From positions 1 through 64,000 of the forward strand of contig CAJUID010000004.1 in the NCBI GenBank assembly GCA_910585905.1: DNA of 64,000 bases. Reading direction: 5' to 3'. Position numbers and translations under genes: made by a program. Origin of the DNA: an uncultured Lachnospiraceae bacterium (lineage in GTDB: Bacteria > Bacillota > Clostridia > Lachnospirales > Lachnospiraceae). Shown piece by piece: positions 8,001 through 16,427 of the stretch (positions are counted from its first letter, which is position 1; every line of letters begins with the position of its first letter). Below the pieces are notes generated by a model. The model made no database searches. It was not told the DNA's origin and saw nothing but the letters and a program-made list of their open reading frames with translations.

Positions 8001-9176
8001 TTAATCATCTGCACCAGAAAATTCATATAGGAAAACAACCCTGTTCTCCGGTTCCTCATTGACCAAGTATAATTTTTTACCAGTTAATTCTAATTTCCTA
8101 ATAACTGCCCGGCCTGGATGCTGAAAAATATTTACTGAACTTGCGCAAGCGATGTAAAGCTCTGCATGGTGAACCGCCACTTCATGTCTAAAATACTTTG
8201 CTGAGCCATGGTGCGGAAGCTGCCAGACACTTATTTCCTCCCACTCCTCTCCATATACATGCTTCAGCCGATTCCACTGAATTCTTTTTTCCAAACTGTA
8301 ATCCCCCAGATACATGCAACCAGATCTCACCCGGAAAAAACTCCGACACCCCCCCCAACTCTTTCCCTCTTGTACCGGCCGCATTTCTACTTCATAATTT
8401 CCAGGCACTTTTCCCGAATAGACAACTAATTCATTTGTACTGAAATCCTCCAATAAATCCTCCATAAACATTCGGACGATTTCTTTATAATACCGATCCC
8501 ACAACCTATTTACATCCTGCGTATTTTTAGGAATCGGCAACCTTCTTTTATGGAATTCTTTAATCAACCTCTGAATCCTAATTTCCTCCCTAAAATTCGC
8601 TAACACAAATTCCCAAATAGGTATCTCCATGCCAAATTTACACTGTATCCGAACACCAGACGCAATCTTCCCAGATATTTCTTCAAAATCAATTACAGGT
8701 TGCTGCCCATTTAAACTATTTTCAGCCATTTCTTCAATTAATATAATCTGCCCAATTTCAAATCTTTTGTCCTGCAGCAATTCTTGGGGAGCACTAATTA
8801 ACACACGCACAAATTCGCCACTCGCATTACTAAATTCTATATAAGAATTTAATGTTAAAAAAAGCCTGCTTTCCGGCGCCAGCAATGGCAGAAACAGTTT
8901 CTTTACAGGATGCCTGCAAAGTAACTCTTCCAAGCCATTTATATGCTCCCTATCATAATGGGAAATAAAAATTGCATCAATCGCCTCACCTTCCCGAAAA
9001 CTAAAATCTATTTCTCTGCTGACAAATGCTGAAGTTCCTTCCTGCATATTTAGAGATGTGCTAGAACCACAGCCGAACACAAAACAATATGATGTCCCCC
9101 CCACCTCAAAACGCTCTTTGCAAAACATCCCTTCTCCTACTGAATTATATGTTCTTCTCATTTCAATGTGCATCAT
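8001..9176 (-). CDS. Metallo-beta-lactamase-fold protein, ComEC C-domain-like
   Basis: 391 residues. The metal-binding core is recognisable: ISHYDREHINGLEEL (the H-x-D-x-x-H motif) near 71-84, YLGDYS near 290 and LPHHGSAKYF near 320. Spacing resembles the MBL domain of ComEC (SHSDEDHISG and TAHHGS in comEC of this window). It lacks membrane segments, so it is a stand-alone cytoplasmic hydrolase, possibly acting on nucleic acid or nucleotides. A central insert of about 150 residues is unlike simple MBL proteins. Shine-Dalgarno GGAGG is ten bases before the ATG. Such proteins are found in defence islands, but nothing adjacent proves that role. Confidence 0.65.
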   Translation of the reverse strand: MMHIEMRRTYNSVGEGMFCKERFEVGGTSYCFVFGCGSSTSLNMQEGTSAFVSREIDFSFREGEAIDAIFISHYDREHINGLEELLCRHPVKKLFLPLLAPESRLFLTLNSYIEFSNASGEFVRVLISAPQELLQDKRFEIGQIILIEEMAENSLNGQQPVIDFEEISGKIASGVRIQCKFGMEIPIWEFVLANFREEIRIQRLIKEFHKRRLPIPKNTQDVNRLWDRYYKEIVRMFMEDLLEDFSTNELVVYSGKVPGNYEVEMRPVQEGKSWGGCRSFFRVRSGCMYLGDYSLEKRIQWNRLKHVYGEEWEEISVWQLPHHGSAKYFRHEVAVHHAELYIACASSVNIFQHPGRAVIRKLELTGKKLYLVNEEPENRVVFLYEFSGADD

Positions 9177-9250
9177 ACGTAATAAACCTCCATCCTATAC
9201 TATTACTTCTGCGGTTACATATCGCAGTTTTTACTCGTCTAAATTCCCGG

Positions 9251-9308
9251 ATACATTCTGCCAAAAGCCTCGATGTAGTACCACACCTACGTTTTTGGCA
9301 GAATGTAT
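9251..9308. repeat. Perfect 16-bp inverted repeat
   Basis: ATACATTCTGCCAAAA (9251-9266) and its exact complement (9293-9308) around 26 nt. It lies in the 367-bp spacer 9177-9543 between the MBL and LCP genes. No U-run follows on either strand. Nothing else but the LCP terminator was seen in the spacer. Confidence 0.6.
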
Positions 9309-9454
9309 TCGAAAATTTATACTTCGTAAAATGATGCGATATTTAACTTCCGAAGTAATACTTTATACAAAACGTATTTCACTCTATTTTTCTGTCAAAA
9401 TATTTTTGATAGAAAAAATAACTAAATACCAAATGTCCTATTTACACTTTATGG

Positions 9455-9505
9455 TAAAAAAATTGCTATCCCTGCCAGTTTCATAAAACTGATTTGGGAC
9501 AGCAA
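9455..9505 (-). terminator. Rho-independent terminator of the LCP gene
   Basis: On the minus strand, GCTGTCCC pairs with GGGATAGC, with an inner CAGTTT/AAACTG stem, followed by a run of seven T. It starts about 40 bp past the LCP stop codon. Confidence 0.75.
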
Positions 9506-9543
9506 AATTAAATGAAACTATTGTTCTTTTAACAAATTGTTTC

Positions 9544-10584
9544 TTATTCCTTACTTACAAATGTTCCATAAGTAAATGGCTCTTCTCCATCATATTCAAA
9601 AATAAACTGATTCAATGCCTCCGCATTTGCCGTCATTGAAGTTGTAGAATTGATGCCATCTGTCAAGACAAGGCATGAACCAACACTAAACTCCCCATTA
9701 TAAGAACCACGGTAATATCCTTCCAACGGAATCTGTAGCTGGTGAATTTCCGTTGTTCCCATTGATACCATATCCATAATATAGGCAATAATCTTTTCAT
9801 TCGACAGATCCGTCTTGACATTATCTAACAACTTATTGGCAATGCTAAGCCACTCTGTTTTTGGCAAAGATTTTACCTTCTCAAATACCGCATTAATCAC
9901 CGTGCGCTGACGCCATGTCCGTCCGTAATCATCCCTCAGGCCATTAATTGTAGCTCCTTTCTTGCGGATACGGCAATATCCCAATGCCTGTGCACCGTTT
10001 AGATTTTGCTTACCTACCTTAACATTCCGACTCTTTTTATCACGAATATAGTTCGTAGTATTTAAATACTCCACCTCAGACTCTGTAAGTTCAACTTCTA
10101 CGCCTCCCACAGCATTCACAGCATCTGTAAATGCTTTAAACCCAACTTCTACATATCCATCCAACTCTATATTAAAATTTGTAGCAATCGTCTTATATAA
10201 AAGCTCTATCCCACCATAAGAATTTGCAGCATTTAACTTATTAAAACCATGCCCTGGTATATCTACATAACAGTCACGCATCAAGGAAGCCATTTTCAAC
10301 GTCCGGTGCTTTAAATCCATCGTAGCAACAATCATGGTATCTGTCAGTCCCGATGCCGTGTAGTTCGTCTCTTTTCGGTAATCATTTCCAATGACCAAGA
10401 TATTGACAATATCATCATCCGAATTCACTTTAATTCCGCTCAAATCAACATTTTCCAGAACGGTATCATAATCACGGTTAATATGGTTTAGTGAGTCATA
10501 AAAAGTAACCTGTGCCTTTGCAGTCAAAAAACCCACAAGACCACTGATAACCAGTAAAATCCCAAGTACTATTTTCTTCCACAT
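9544..10584 (-). CDS. LytR-CpsA-Psr family cell-wall ligase
   Basis: 346 residues: one N-terminal membrane anchor (about 5-24), then an extracellular LCP domain. Hallmarks are NILVIGNDYR near 61-70, GLTDTMIVATMD near 79-90, the conserved arginine in SLMRDCYVDIPGHG, FNKLNAANSYGG and DDYGRTWRQR. LCP enzymes transfer undecaprenyl-linked glycopolymers such as teichoic acid or capsule onto peptidoglycan. It is monocistronic, with its own promoter (10697-10725) and terminator. Shine-Dalgarno GAGAGGA precedes the ATG. Confidence 0.9.
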   Translation of the reverse strand: MWKKIVLGILLVISGLVGFLTAKAQVTFYDSLNHINRDYDTVLENVDLSGIKVNSDDDIVNILVIGNDYRKETNYTASGLTDTMIVATMDLKHRTLKMASLMRDCYVDIPGHGFNKLNAANSYGGIELLYKTIATNFNIELDGYVEVGFKAFTDAVNAVGGVEVELTESEVEYLNTTNYIRDKKSRNVKVGKQNLNGAQALGYCRIRKKGATINGLRDDYGRTWRQRTVINAVFEKVKSLPKTEWLSIANKLLDNVKTDLSNEKIIAYIMDMVSMGTTEIHQLQIPLEGYYRGSYNGEFSVGSCLVLTDGINSTTSMTANAEALNQFIFEYDGEEPFTYGTFVSKE

Positions 10585-10696
10585 AACAAATGTCCTCTCT
10601 GTTCATTACAAAATTTGATAAACACAATGCGCATAACATGATGCCTGTCAAAAATTTTCTGCATAGTTGTAACGTCCTATTCATAAAGTCAGAATT

Positions 10697-10725
10697 ATTT
10701 TACACGATAGTTGATAAATATGCAA
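10697..10725 (-). promoter_or_regulatory. Sigma-A promoter of the LCP gene
   Basis: Minus strand -35 TTGCAT (10720-10725), 17-bp spacer, -10 TAAAAT (10697-10702). Repeat A starts 14 bp upstream of the -35. Confidence 0.55.
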
Positions 10726-10738
10726 TCCCAAGTTTTTT

Positions 10739-10850
10739 TTGACTTTCCCCATTTTTTATGAAGAGATACTCTACAGTTATCGATAGGCAGATCCGTTTCG
10801 CCAATTTTGCTCTGTGATTGCATGATTCTTCAAAAAATGGGGAAAGTCAA
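10739..10850. mobile_element. MITE-like element A, complete copy
   Basis: 112 bp bounded by long terminal inverted repeats: TTGACTTTCCCCATTTTTT at one end and the complementary AAAAAATGGGGAAAGTCAA at the other, continuing through GAAGA. The decamer CAAGTTTTTT stands directly outside both ends (10729-10738 and 10852-10861), as expected for a target-site duplication. It has no coding capacity, so it must have moved in trans. A truncated relative is at 22-118. Confidence 0.75.
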
Positions 10851-10898
10851 ACAAGTTTTTTAGTCTATAAGGCAACAGATGATAAAACAACTGTATAG

Positions 10899-10927
10899 TT
10901 GCCATTCATTTCCAGTGCCTGTATAAT
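10899..10927 (+). promoter_or_regulatory. Sigma-A promoter of the GH31 gene
   Basis: -35 TTGCCA (10899-10904), 17-bp spacer, -10 TATAAT (10922-10927), 30 bp before the start codon and just downstream of element A. Confidence 0.65.
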
Positions 10928-10957
10928 TAAGTTAAAATAACAACAAGGAGGTACTAT

Positions 10958-12967
10958 ATGGTTTTTTTTGAAAAGTCAGGACACAACTTGTTATTTCGGT
11001 ATGACGGGGAATGTGTTATGCTCACACCGTGGGGACAAGACAGCTTACGGGTGCGCTCTTCCATACTTTCAGACATGACAGAGGACAGCATTGCACTACA
11101 GATGCCAGCGGACTTTTCCGCAAATGATTCCAATATCATAATTAAGGATACACGCCATGCAAGCATCCAAAATGGCCGCATCACAGCGGAACTATTTGTA
11201 CAAGAATGGGGCAATGCACTTCAGATTACTTATCTTAATCAAAATGGTAAAATCCTTCTGCGGGAAATTGCTAATGGAGGCGCCCTTGCAAAAAAGGCAA
11301 GGAAATTTAAACCTCTTCCTGGCGGAAATTTCTGCCTAAAAGTCAGCTTCGAGTCAAATCCAGAGGAAAAGATTTACGGTATGGGACAGTATCAGCAGGA
11401 GCGGATGAACCTAAAAGGCTGCAACCTTGAACTGGCGCACCGCAACTCACAGGTCAGCATTCCATTCTATCTCTCAAGCCTCGGCTATGGTTTTTTATGG
11501 CACAATGCAGCAGTCGGAGAAGTTCACTTTGGACTAAATACAACTGAATGGCGCGCTGATTCCACTAAGCAGATGGACTACTGGATTACCGCTGGGGACA
11601 CTCCTGCAGAAATTGAGGAACACTATGCATCCTGCACTGGAACTGTGCCGATAATGCCGGAATATGGCCTTGGCTTCTGGCAGTGCAAATTGCGTTATTA
11701 TAACCAAGAGCAAGTTCTTGAGGTTGCACGCGAATACAAAAAACGGCAGATTCCTATTGATGTAATAGTAATAGATTATTACCACTGGCCACGCTGTGGG
11801 GACTGGCGGTTTGACCTAGAATATTTCCCAGAGCCGCAGAAAATGGTGCAGGAACTTCATGAGATGGGCATTGAAACAATGGTATCTTTCTGGCCACAAG
11901 TTGATTGGCGAAGTGAAAACTATGAAGAAATGAAACAGCAAGGTCTCCTTGTCAAAATCAATTCCGGCATTGATGTACAGATGATATTCCACGGGAACAA
12001 TGTATTTATGGATGCCACAAACCCAAGAACAAGGAAGTATGTCTGGAAAAAATGCAAACAGAATTATGCAGACTTAGGTATCCGGTTATTCTGGCTAGAT
12101 GAGGCGGAACCGGAATTTACCACCTACGACTATGAACTATACCAATATCATGCTGGAACAGTTGCAGAAATTGGAAATATATACCCTCGCGAATACTCCA
12201 GATTGTTCTATGAAGGACAACAGGAAATGGGACAGGATGACATTGTAAACCTTGTCCGCTGTGCTTGGGCTGGCAGCCAGAAATATGGCGCCCTTGTCTG
12301 GTCAGGTGATATCTGGTCAAGCTATGAAGATTTCAGGAAACAAATCTGCGCCGGCCTCCATATGGGGCTTTGCGGAATCCCATGGTGGACTACAGATATT
12401 GGCGGTTTCCACGGTGGAAATATCAATAACCCCGATTTTATCGAACTGCTGTTACGCTGGTTCCAATTCGGCACCTTCTGCCCTGTTATGCGTCTGCATG
12501 GGCTGCGGATGCCAGGTGAAACTATTATTAACCAGAGCGGCGAAGAGCGTGAATGGACCGGAGCCGCAAATGAGGTCTGGAGCTATGGAGAAGAAGCATA
12601 CCATATTATGGTCAAGTTTATTAAAATACGTGAAATGATGCGGGATTACACAAGGTCACTGATGGAGGAAGCACATAACTTGGGGACACCTATTATGCGC
12701 ACCCTGTTTTACGTATTCCCTGAAGATAAAAACTGCTGGGATATCCTGGATGAGTACATGTTCGGCGCAGATATCCTTGTCGCACCCGTCTGCCAAGAAA
12801 AGGCTGACCGACGCAAAGTTTATCTTCCATCCGGCATCCGTTGGACCCACGCCGGAACCGGACAAACTTTTGAAGGTGGAAAAACTTATGAAATCCCTGC
12901 ACCAATTGATACTCTCCCAATCTTTTTAAGAGAAGGCAAGCAGGAATACCTTATTCACCAAGTATAA
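10958..12967 (+). CDS. Glycoside hydrolase family 31 (alpha-xylosidase/alpha-glucosidase type)
   Basis: 669 residues, no signal peptide, so cytoplasmic. The GH31 catalytic core is clear: the nucleophile Asp near 381 in FWLDEAEPEF, the acid/base Asp near 450 in WSGDIWSSYEDF, GIPWWTTDIGGF and PVMRLHG. An N-terminal beta-sandwich (1-230) and a C-terminal VAPV region complete the family layout. It probably cleaves alpha-linked xylose or glucose from oligosaccharides; exact specificity cannot be read. AAGGAGG precedes the ATG. It stands alone between its own promoter and terminator. Confidence 0.9.
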   Translation: MVFFEKSGHNLLFRYDGECVMLTPWGQDSLRVRSSILSDMTEDSIALQMPADFSANDSNIIIKDTRHASIQNGRITAELFVQEWGNALQITYLNQNGKILLREIANGGALAKKARKFKPLPGGNFCLKVSFESNPEEKIYGMGQYQQERMNLKGCNLELAHRNSQVSIPFYLSSLGYGFLWHNAAVGEVHFGLNTTEWRADSTKQMDYWITAGDTPAEIEEHYASCTGTVPIMPEYGLGFWQCKLRYYNQEQVLEVAREYKKRQIPIDVIVIDYYHWPRCGDWRFDLEYFPEPQKMVQELHEMGIETMVSFWPQVDWRSENYEEMKQQGLLVKINSGIDVQMIFHGNNVFMDATNPRTRKYVWKKCKQNYADLGIRLFWLDEAEPEFTTYDYELYQYHAGTVAEIGNIYPREYSRLFYEGQQEMGQDDIVNLVRCAWAGSQKYGALVWSGDIWSSYEDFRKQICAGLHMGLCGIPWWTTDIGGFHGGNINNPDFIELLLRWFQFGTFCPVMRLHGLRMPGETIINQSGEEREWTGAANEVWSYGEEAYHIMVKFIKIREMMRDYTRSLMEEAHNLGTPIMRTLFYVFPEDKNCWDILDEYMFGADILVAPVCQEKADRRKVYLPSGIRWTHAGTGQTFEGGKTYEIPAPIDTLPIFLREGKQEYLIHQV

Positions 12968-12971
12968 ATAC

Positions 12972-13038
12972 AAAAAGGGAAATAGGGCAAACCTTAAAAT
13001 AGGTGAACTACACCGAAATGCCCTATTTTTCCCCTTTT
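12972..13038. terminator. Bidirectional terminator between GH31 and comEC
   Basis: Long stem AAAAGGGAAATAGGGC paired with GCCCTATTTTTCCCCTTTT, with A- and T-rich flanks so it works on either strand. It serves the converging GH31 and comEC genes; the last codons and the stop of comEC lie inside the stem. Confidence 0.75.
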
Positions 13039-15377
13039 AAATAACAATGAACAGAAAAACTTTTCCCATCTGAAAGCACCCTAACCGCCCCGCTTTCATC
13101 TGTCCTAAATACTCTACTCTGTATATCCTTTATACGCTCTAACAGTTCCCGGTGAGGATGGCCATAACGATTCCTTTTCCCACAAGAAATCAGGGTAATT
13201 TGCGGATTAACAACCGACAAAAATGCATCACTGGTAGAATTTTTAGAACCATGATGTGCCGTCTTTAACATAGTAAATCCTGCTGACCCGCCCTCTTTTA
13301 ACCTTCTCAATACAATCTCCTCTCCCTCTTTCTCCAAATCTCCGGTCAAAAGCACTTGAAACAAACCATACTGTAGGCTAAGTGTGACAGAACAGGCATT
13401 AGCAGAATCATTCTGAAAACTTTTATCTGGATGGAGGCAATTTAGTTTTAACCGACCAACCTGAATATAATCCCCGGTATTTAGAAAATAGAGTGGTACC
13501 CCTGCAGCTTTGACAGCTTTTTTCATACTCTGATAATTTTCATTTTGGCTCTCTGGCGGCAGTTCCGGCATCAGATAGCATCCTATTTTAACTCCTGACT
13601 GCTTCTCCAACAGTTCCCTCTGTCCAGAAATATGATCTTCATCCGAATGGCTCATGACCAAATAGTCAATCTTCCTAATCCCATAGTATTTTAGATATGG
13701 TAAGATTCGGTAAGTACCCACATTAGAAACATCGCTGCTTCCACCATCAATCAATATTGTTCTGCCGTTCTCCTCCTGCAAAAAAATCCCATCGCCCTGC
13801 CCCACATCAAGCATGGTAAACTGTAACCCAGATGGCGGCATACGATATTGCAGGATTATAATGGCGCAGACAATACATAAAACCGCTAATGATTGATGAG
13901 ACATCTCTCCCAGCCGTATTTTATATCCAAACCATATAACAAAAGCTAAAATCAGATAGTAGACTAAAATCTGCCCAAAAGACGGGCGCCCCAAAATCTG
14001 AACAGGTTCTGGAAGCTTTAGGGACAAATGGCACAATGTTTCGTAAAAATGTAAAATCTGTGTAACACAAAAAAGTGGAAATCCGGCAAGTGGTAACAGA
14101 AACAGACCAAGTATCCCGCCAAGCATGGAACATACTACTACAATCGAAACCAGTGGCAGGATTAAGAGATTTAGAAAAATGCCATAGGTTGGAATTTCAT
14201 AAAAAAAGTATAAAAGCACTGGTAGTGTCGTAATCTGGATAGAAATACTGAGAAGCAGGGATGAACCAAGTTTTTCCAAACATAAGAACAAACATTTCCG
14301 AAAAATAGACGCCTGCATTTTTCTCCGCCTGCCTCGCTCCTGCAAAAGAGAATTAGGCAAAATGGAACGAAGTGCCGGGTATGTTAAAAATACACCAAGG
14401 ACGGCACTATATGACAGCAAAAAACTACAGGATAAGAATGCATACGGCTTTTGCAGAAGGATAAAAACTGCACTGATAGCCATAGCGGTTAGCGGCTCAT
14501 AACTTCGGCCAATTTCTACAGCAAACAACCCTAAAAGCATCATAATCACTGCACGGCTAGTGGAAATGCCAAATCCAGTCATAGTGCCATACGCCGCCAG
14601 CAAAAAAAATGCAGCCAAAAAAGGGATTGGTCTTGGAAAACGTAAAATGAAAAAAAGTTTATAACATAAAGTACAAAATATAGTAATATGAAGCCCACTA
14701 ATTGCCAAAATATGCCCTATTCCATTCACCTGATACAAGGATTTCATATCGGCATCCAGAAGCGTTTTATCACCAAGAATCATTGCTGACACAATGCCGG
14801 CCTCTTTTGGGTGCATACAGGTTTCATATACCTTTTTCAGACTATCCCTCAGATTATATAATGATTGCTTCATACCATTCGTCTTTGTGCCTAATACAGT
14901 CACACTTGATGCCGTCATCTGATAAAAAATATTTTTTTCTTTATAAAAGGCTTTTTCATCAAACTGACCAGGATTTGATGGAGAAGAAAAGGAATTGACT
15001 ACGCCGGATACCCGGACCAGATTGCCAGAGGATAGAGAAACTGATGTTTTTTCATCTGTTGCAGGCAAAGCGTCTACTTTCGTTTTTAACAGAAAGGAAT
15101 CATTTGTAAGATTTTTAACAATCACCAGAAAATCAGAGAAATGAAACTGTTTCGTTTCCGCCCCAAGCTGGACAGAAACATTTTTTAGATAATAATAAGA
15201 AATTTTCGTTTTTGGTTCAACATAGTCCAGTGTTCCAGTCAAAATAGCATCTGCGGAATGCCCTAGATAGGCATCCATACAATAGTAACGGCTGTCCAGA
15301 TAATCTCCCCAGCATAACCGCAAAGCAAAGAATGCAATACATAGAACACCAAACACCCATAACAATGGACGCTTAAT
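13023..15377 (-). CDS. comEC: DNA internalisation channel protein, ATT start proposed
   Basis: 784 residues with the full ComEC/Rec2 plan. An N-terminal hydrophobic and OB-like region is followed by the multi-helix competence channel (from HILAISGLHITIF near 215 to about 500) and a C-terminal MBL domain (LDVGQGDGIFLQ, MSHSDEDHISG, LLTGDLEKEGE, AHHGSKNST). It would carry single-stranded DNA across the membrane. The only well-placed Shine-Dalgarno, AAAGGAGG, is seven bases before ATT at 15377, giving an N-terminus MKRPLLWV; the in-frame TTG at 15365 has no site. It is the last gene of the comEA-RR-HK-GerMN-comEC cluster. Confidence 0.9.
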   Translation of the reverse strand: MKRPLLWVFGVLCIAFFALRLCWGDYLDSRYYCMDAYLGHSADAILTGTLDYVEPKTKISYYYLKNVSVQLGAETKQFHFSDFLVIVKNLTNDSFLLKTKVDALPATDEKTSVSLSSGNLVRVSGVVNSFSSPSNPGQFDEKAFYKEKNIFYQMTASSVTVLGTKTNGMKQSLYNLRDSLKKVYETCMHPKEAGIVSAMILGDKTLLDADMKSLYQVNGIGHILAISGLHITIFCTLCYKLFFILRFPRPIPFLAAFFLLAAYGTMTGFGISTSRAVIMMLLGLFAVEIGRSYEPLTAMAISAVFILLQKPYAFLSCSFLLSYSAVLGVFLTYPALRSILPNSLLQERGRRRKMQASIFRKCLFLCLEKLGSSLLLSISIQITTLPVLLYFFYEIPTYGIFLNLLILPLVSIVVVCSMLGGILGLFLLPLAGFPLFCVTQILHFYETLCHLSLKLPEPVQILGRPSFGQILVYYLILAFVIWFGYKIRLGEMSHQSLAVLCIVCAIIILQYRMPPSGLQFTMLDVGQGDGIFLQEENGRTILIDGGSSDVSNVGTYRILPYLKYYGIRKIDYLVMSHSDEDHISGQRELLEKQSGVKIGCYLMPELPPESQNENYQSMKKAVKAAGVPLYFLNTGDYIQVGRLKLNCLHPDKSFQNDSANACSVTLSLQYGLFQVLLTGDLEKEGEEIVLRRLKEGGSAGFTMLKTAHHGSKNSTSDAFLSVVNPQITLISCGKRNRYGHPHRELLERIKDIQSRVFRTDESGAVRVLSDGKSFSVHCYLKGEK

Positions 15378-15398
15378 AAGATAGCCTCCTTTCCTAAT

Positions 15399-16364
15399 TC
15401 ATCCGTTCACCAGATTTAGGTTATTTTCAAACGGCTCACCAAAATTAACCGTATCATCAAAAAGTAAAACCTGCTCCCCATCAATACTAAACTGAACCTT
15501 ATTGATATTAGGCAGTTCTACCAGTGTATTAACCACCGAATAAATCGCCACATCATCCGAAATATTGGAACGCTTCAACAAAAACTCAGAAGACAGGTCA
15601 AGATAACAGGTATTTTCCTTCACAGATATTTTGTTAATCTTTGTACCTTCTGGAACAGTTTTTAACAAAACATTTTTTTCTGTACCCTGAATATTATCCG
15701 GTCCCTTCATCAACTGCTCCATAACAAGCTGCTCCAACGGAATTGTCGCATCATAAGTAACCTTAACCGGAACCACAATCAGCCCAGTTCCCTGGCTGTT
15801 TGAATAATACATATTCAAAGTTGCAGTCTGCATGTAAGCAGTATCCCCAGTATTATCAATAAATGTATCTGCGGACATAAAACCGATTGCATTCATATTA
15901 GAATCAGTAAGAGGCTGGCCAGAAATATAAAACTGGACATTTTTAATACCCGGAACCTGGCATAATGTTTTCACAATAGCGGCACGCCGCAATATTTCCG
16001 ACACACCAGATAAATTACTATAAGATGCCGTCCAGTACAGACTGAGATCACCCGTCGCTGTCAAAATATATTCATCCAGAACTACACTGTCTGGAATCGC
16101 TTTCTTCAGAGAAATATTTTTCGGCTCTTTTTCCATGCGTGTCATCAACTCACGGATTAATGGCTCTGTCTCCTTAGCAGACGGCGTATATTCCTCAGAA
16201 GCAACTCTTGTCTCGTTCGTATCCAGACAATAAATATAATAACCATTATAATCAGTCTGCTTTTTCCCGCTGCAGCCCACCAGAAAAAACCCAAGACAGC
16301 AAAGAACGCCAACCAAAAGAAAACGGTAGAAACAATTCGCCTTTATTAACCTTCCCTGCTTCAT
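15399..16364 (-). CDS. GerMN-domain lipoprotein
   Basis: 321-residue lipoprotein. The signal segment ends in a lipobox LVGC (cysteine near 31). Two GerMN-type repeats follow, one near 60-165 and one near 185-315 (NIQGTEKNVLLKTVPEGTKI, CYLDLSSEFL). GerMN domains occur in the spore-germination protein GerM and in LpqB, the lipoprotein partner of the MtrAB two-component system. Here too it directly follows a histidine kinase gene (33 bp), so a role as sensor accessory is plausible. The ATG at 16364 has AAGGGGG upstream. Confidence 0.82.
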   Translation of the reverse strand: MKQGRLIKANCFYRFLLVGVLCCLGFFLVGCSGKKQTDYNGYYIYCLDTNETRVASEEYTPSAKETEPLIRELMTRMEKEPKNISLKKAIPDSVVLDEYILTATGDLSLYWTASYSNLSGVSEILRRAAIVKTLCQVPGIKNVQFYISGQPLTDSNMNAIGFMSADTFIDNTGDTAYMQTATLNMYYSNSQGTGLIVVPVKVTYDATIPLEQLVMEQLMKGPDNIQGTEKNVLLKTVPEGTKINKISVKENTCYLDLSSEFLLKRSNISDDVAIYSVVNTLVELPNINKVQFSIDGEQVLLFDDTVNFGEPFENNLNLVNG

Positions 16365-16427
16365 AATAATCCCCCTTACCGCCTGGCGGCTCAATATCGA
16401 AAAGAAAAGCGCTGTCTTTTAAGCCAT

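Noticed and set aside
9058..9486. 142-codon plus-strand frame across the MBL gene start
   Set aside because: Antisense to a supported gene, crosses the 16-bp inverted repeat and the LCP terminator; no ribosome site.
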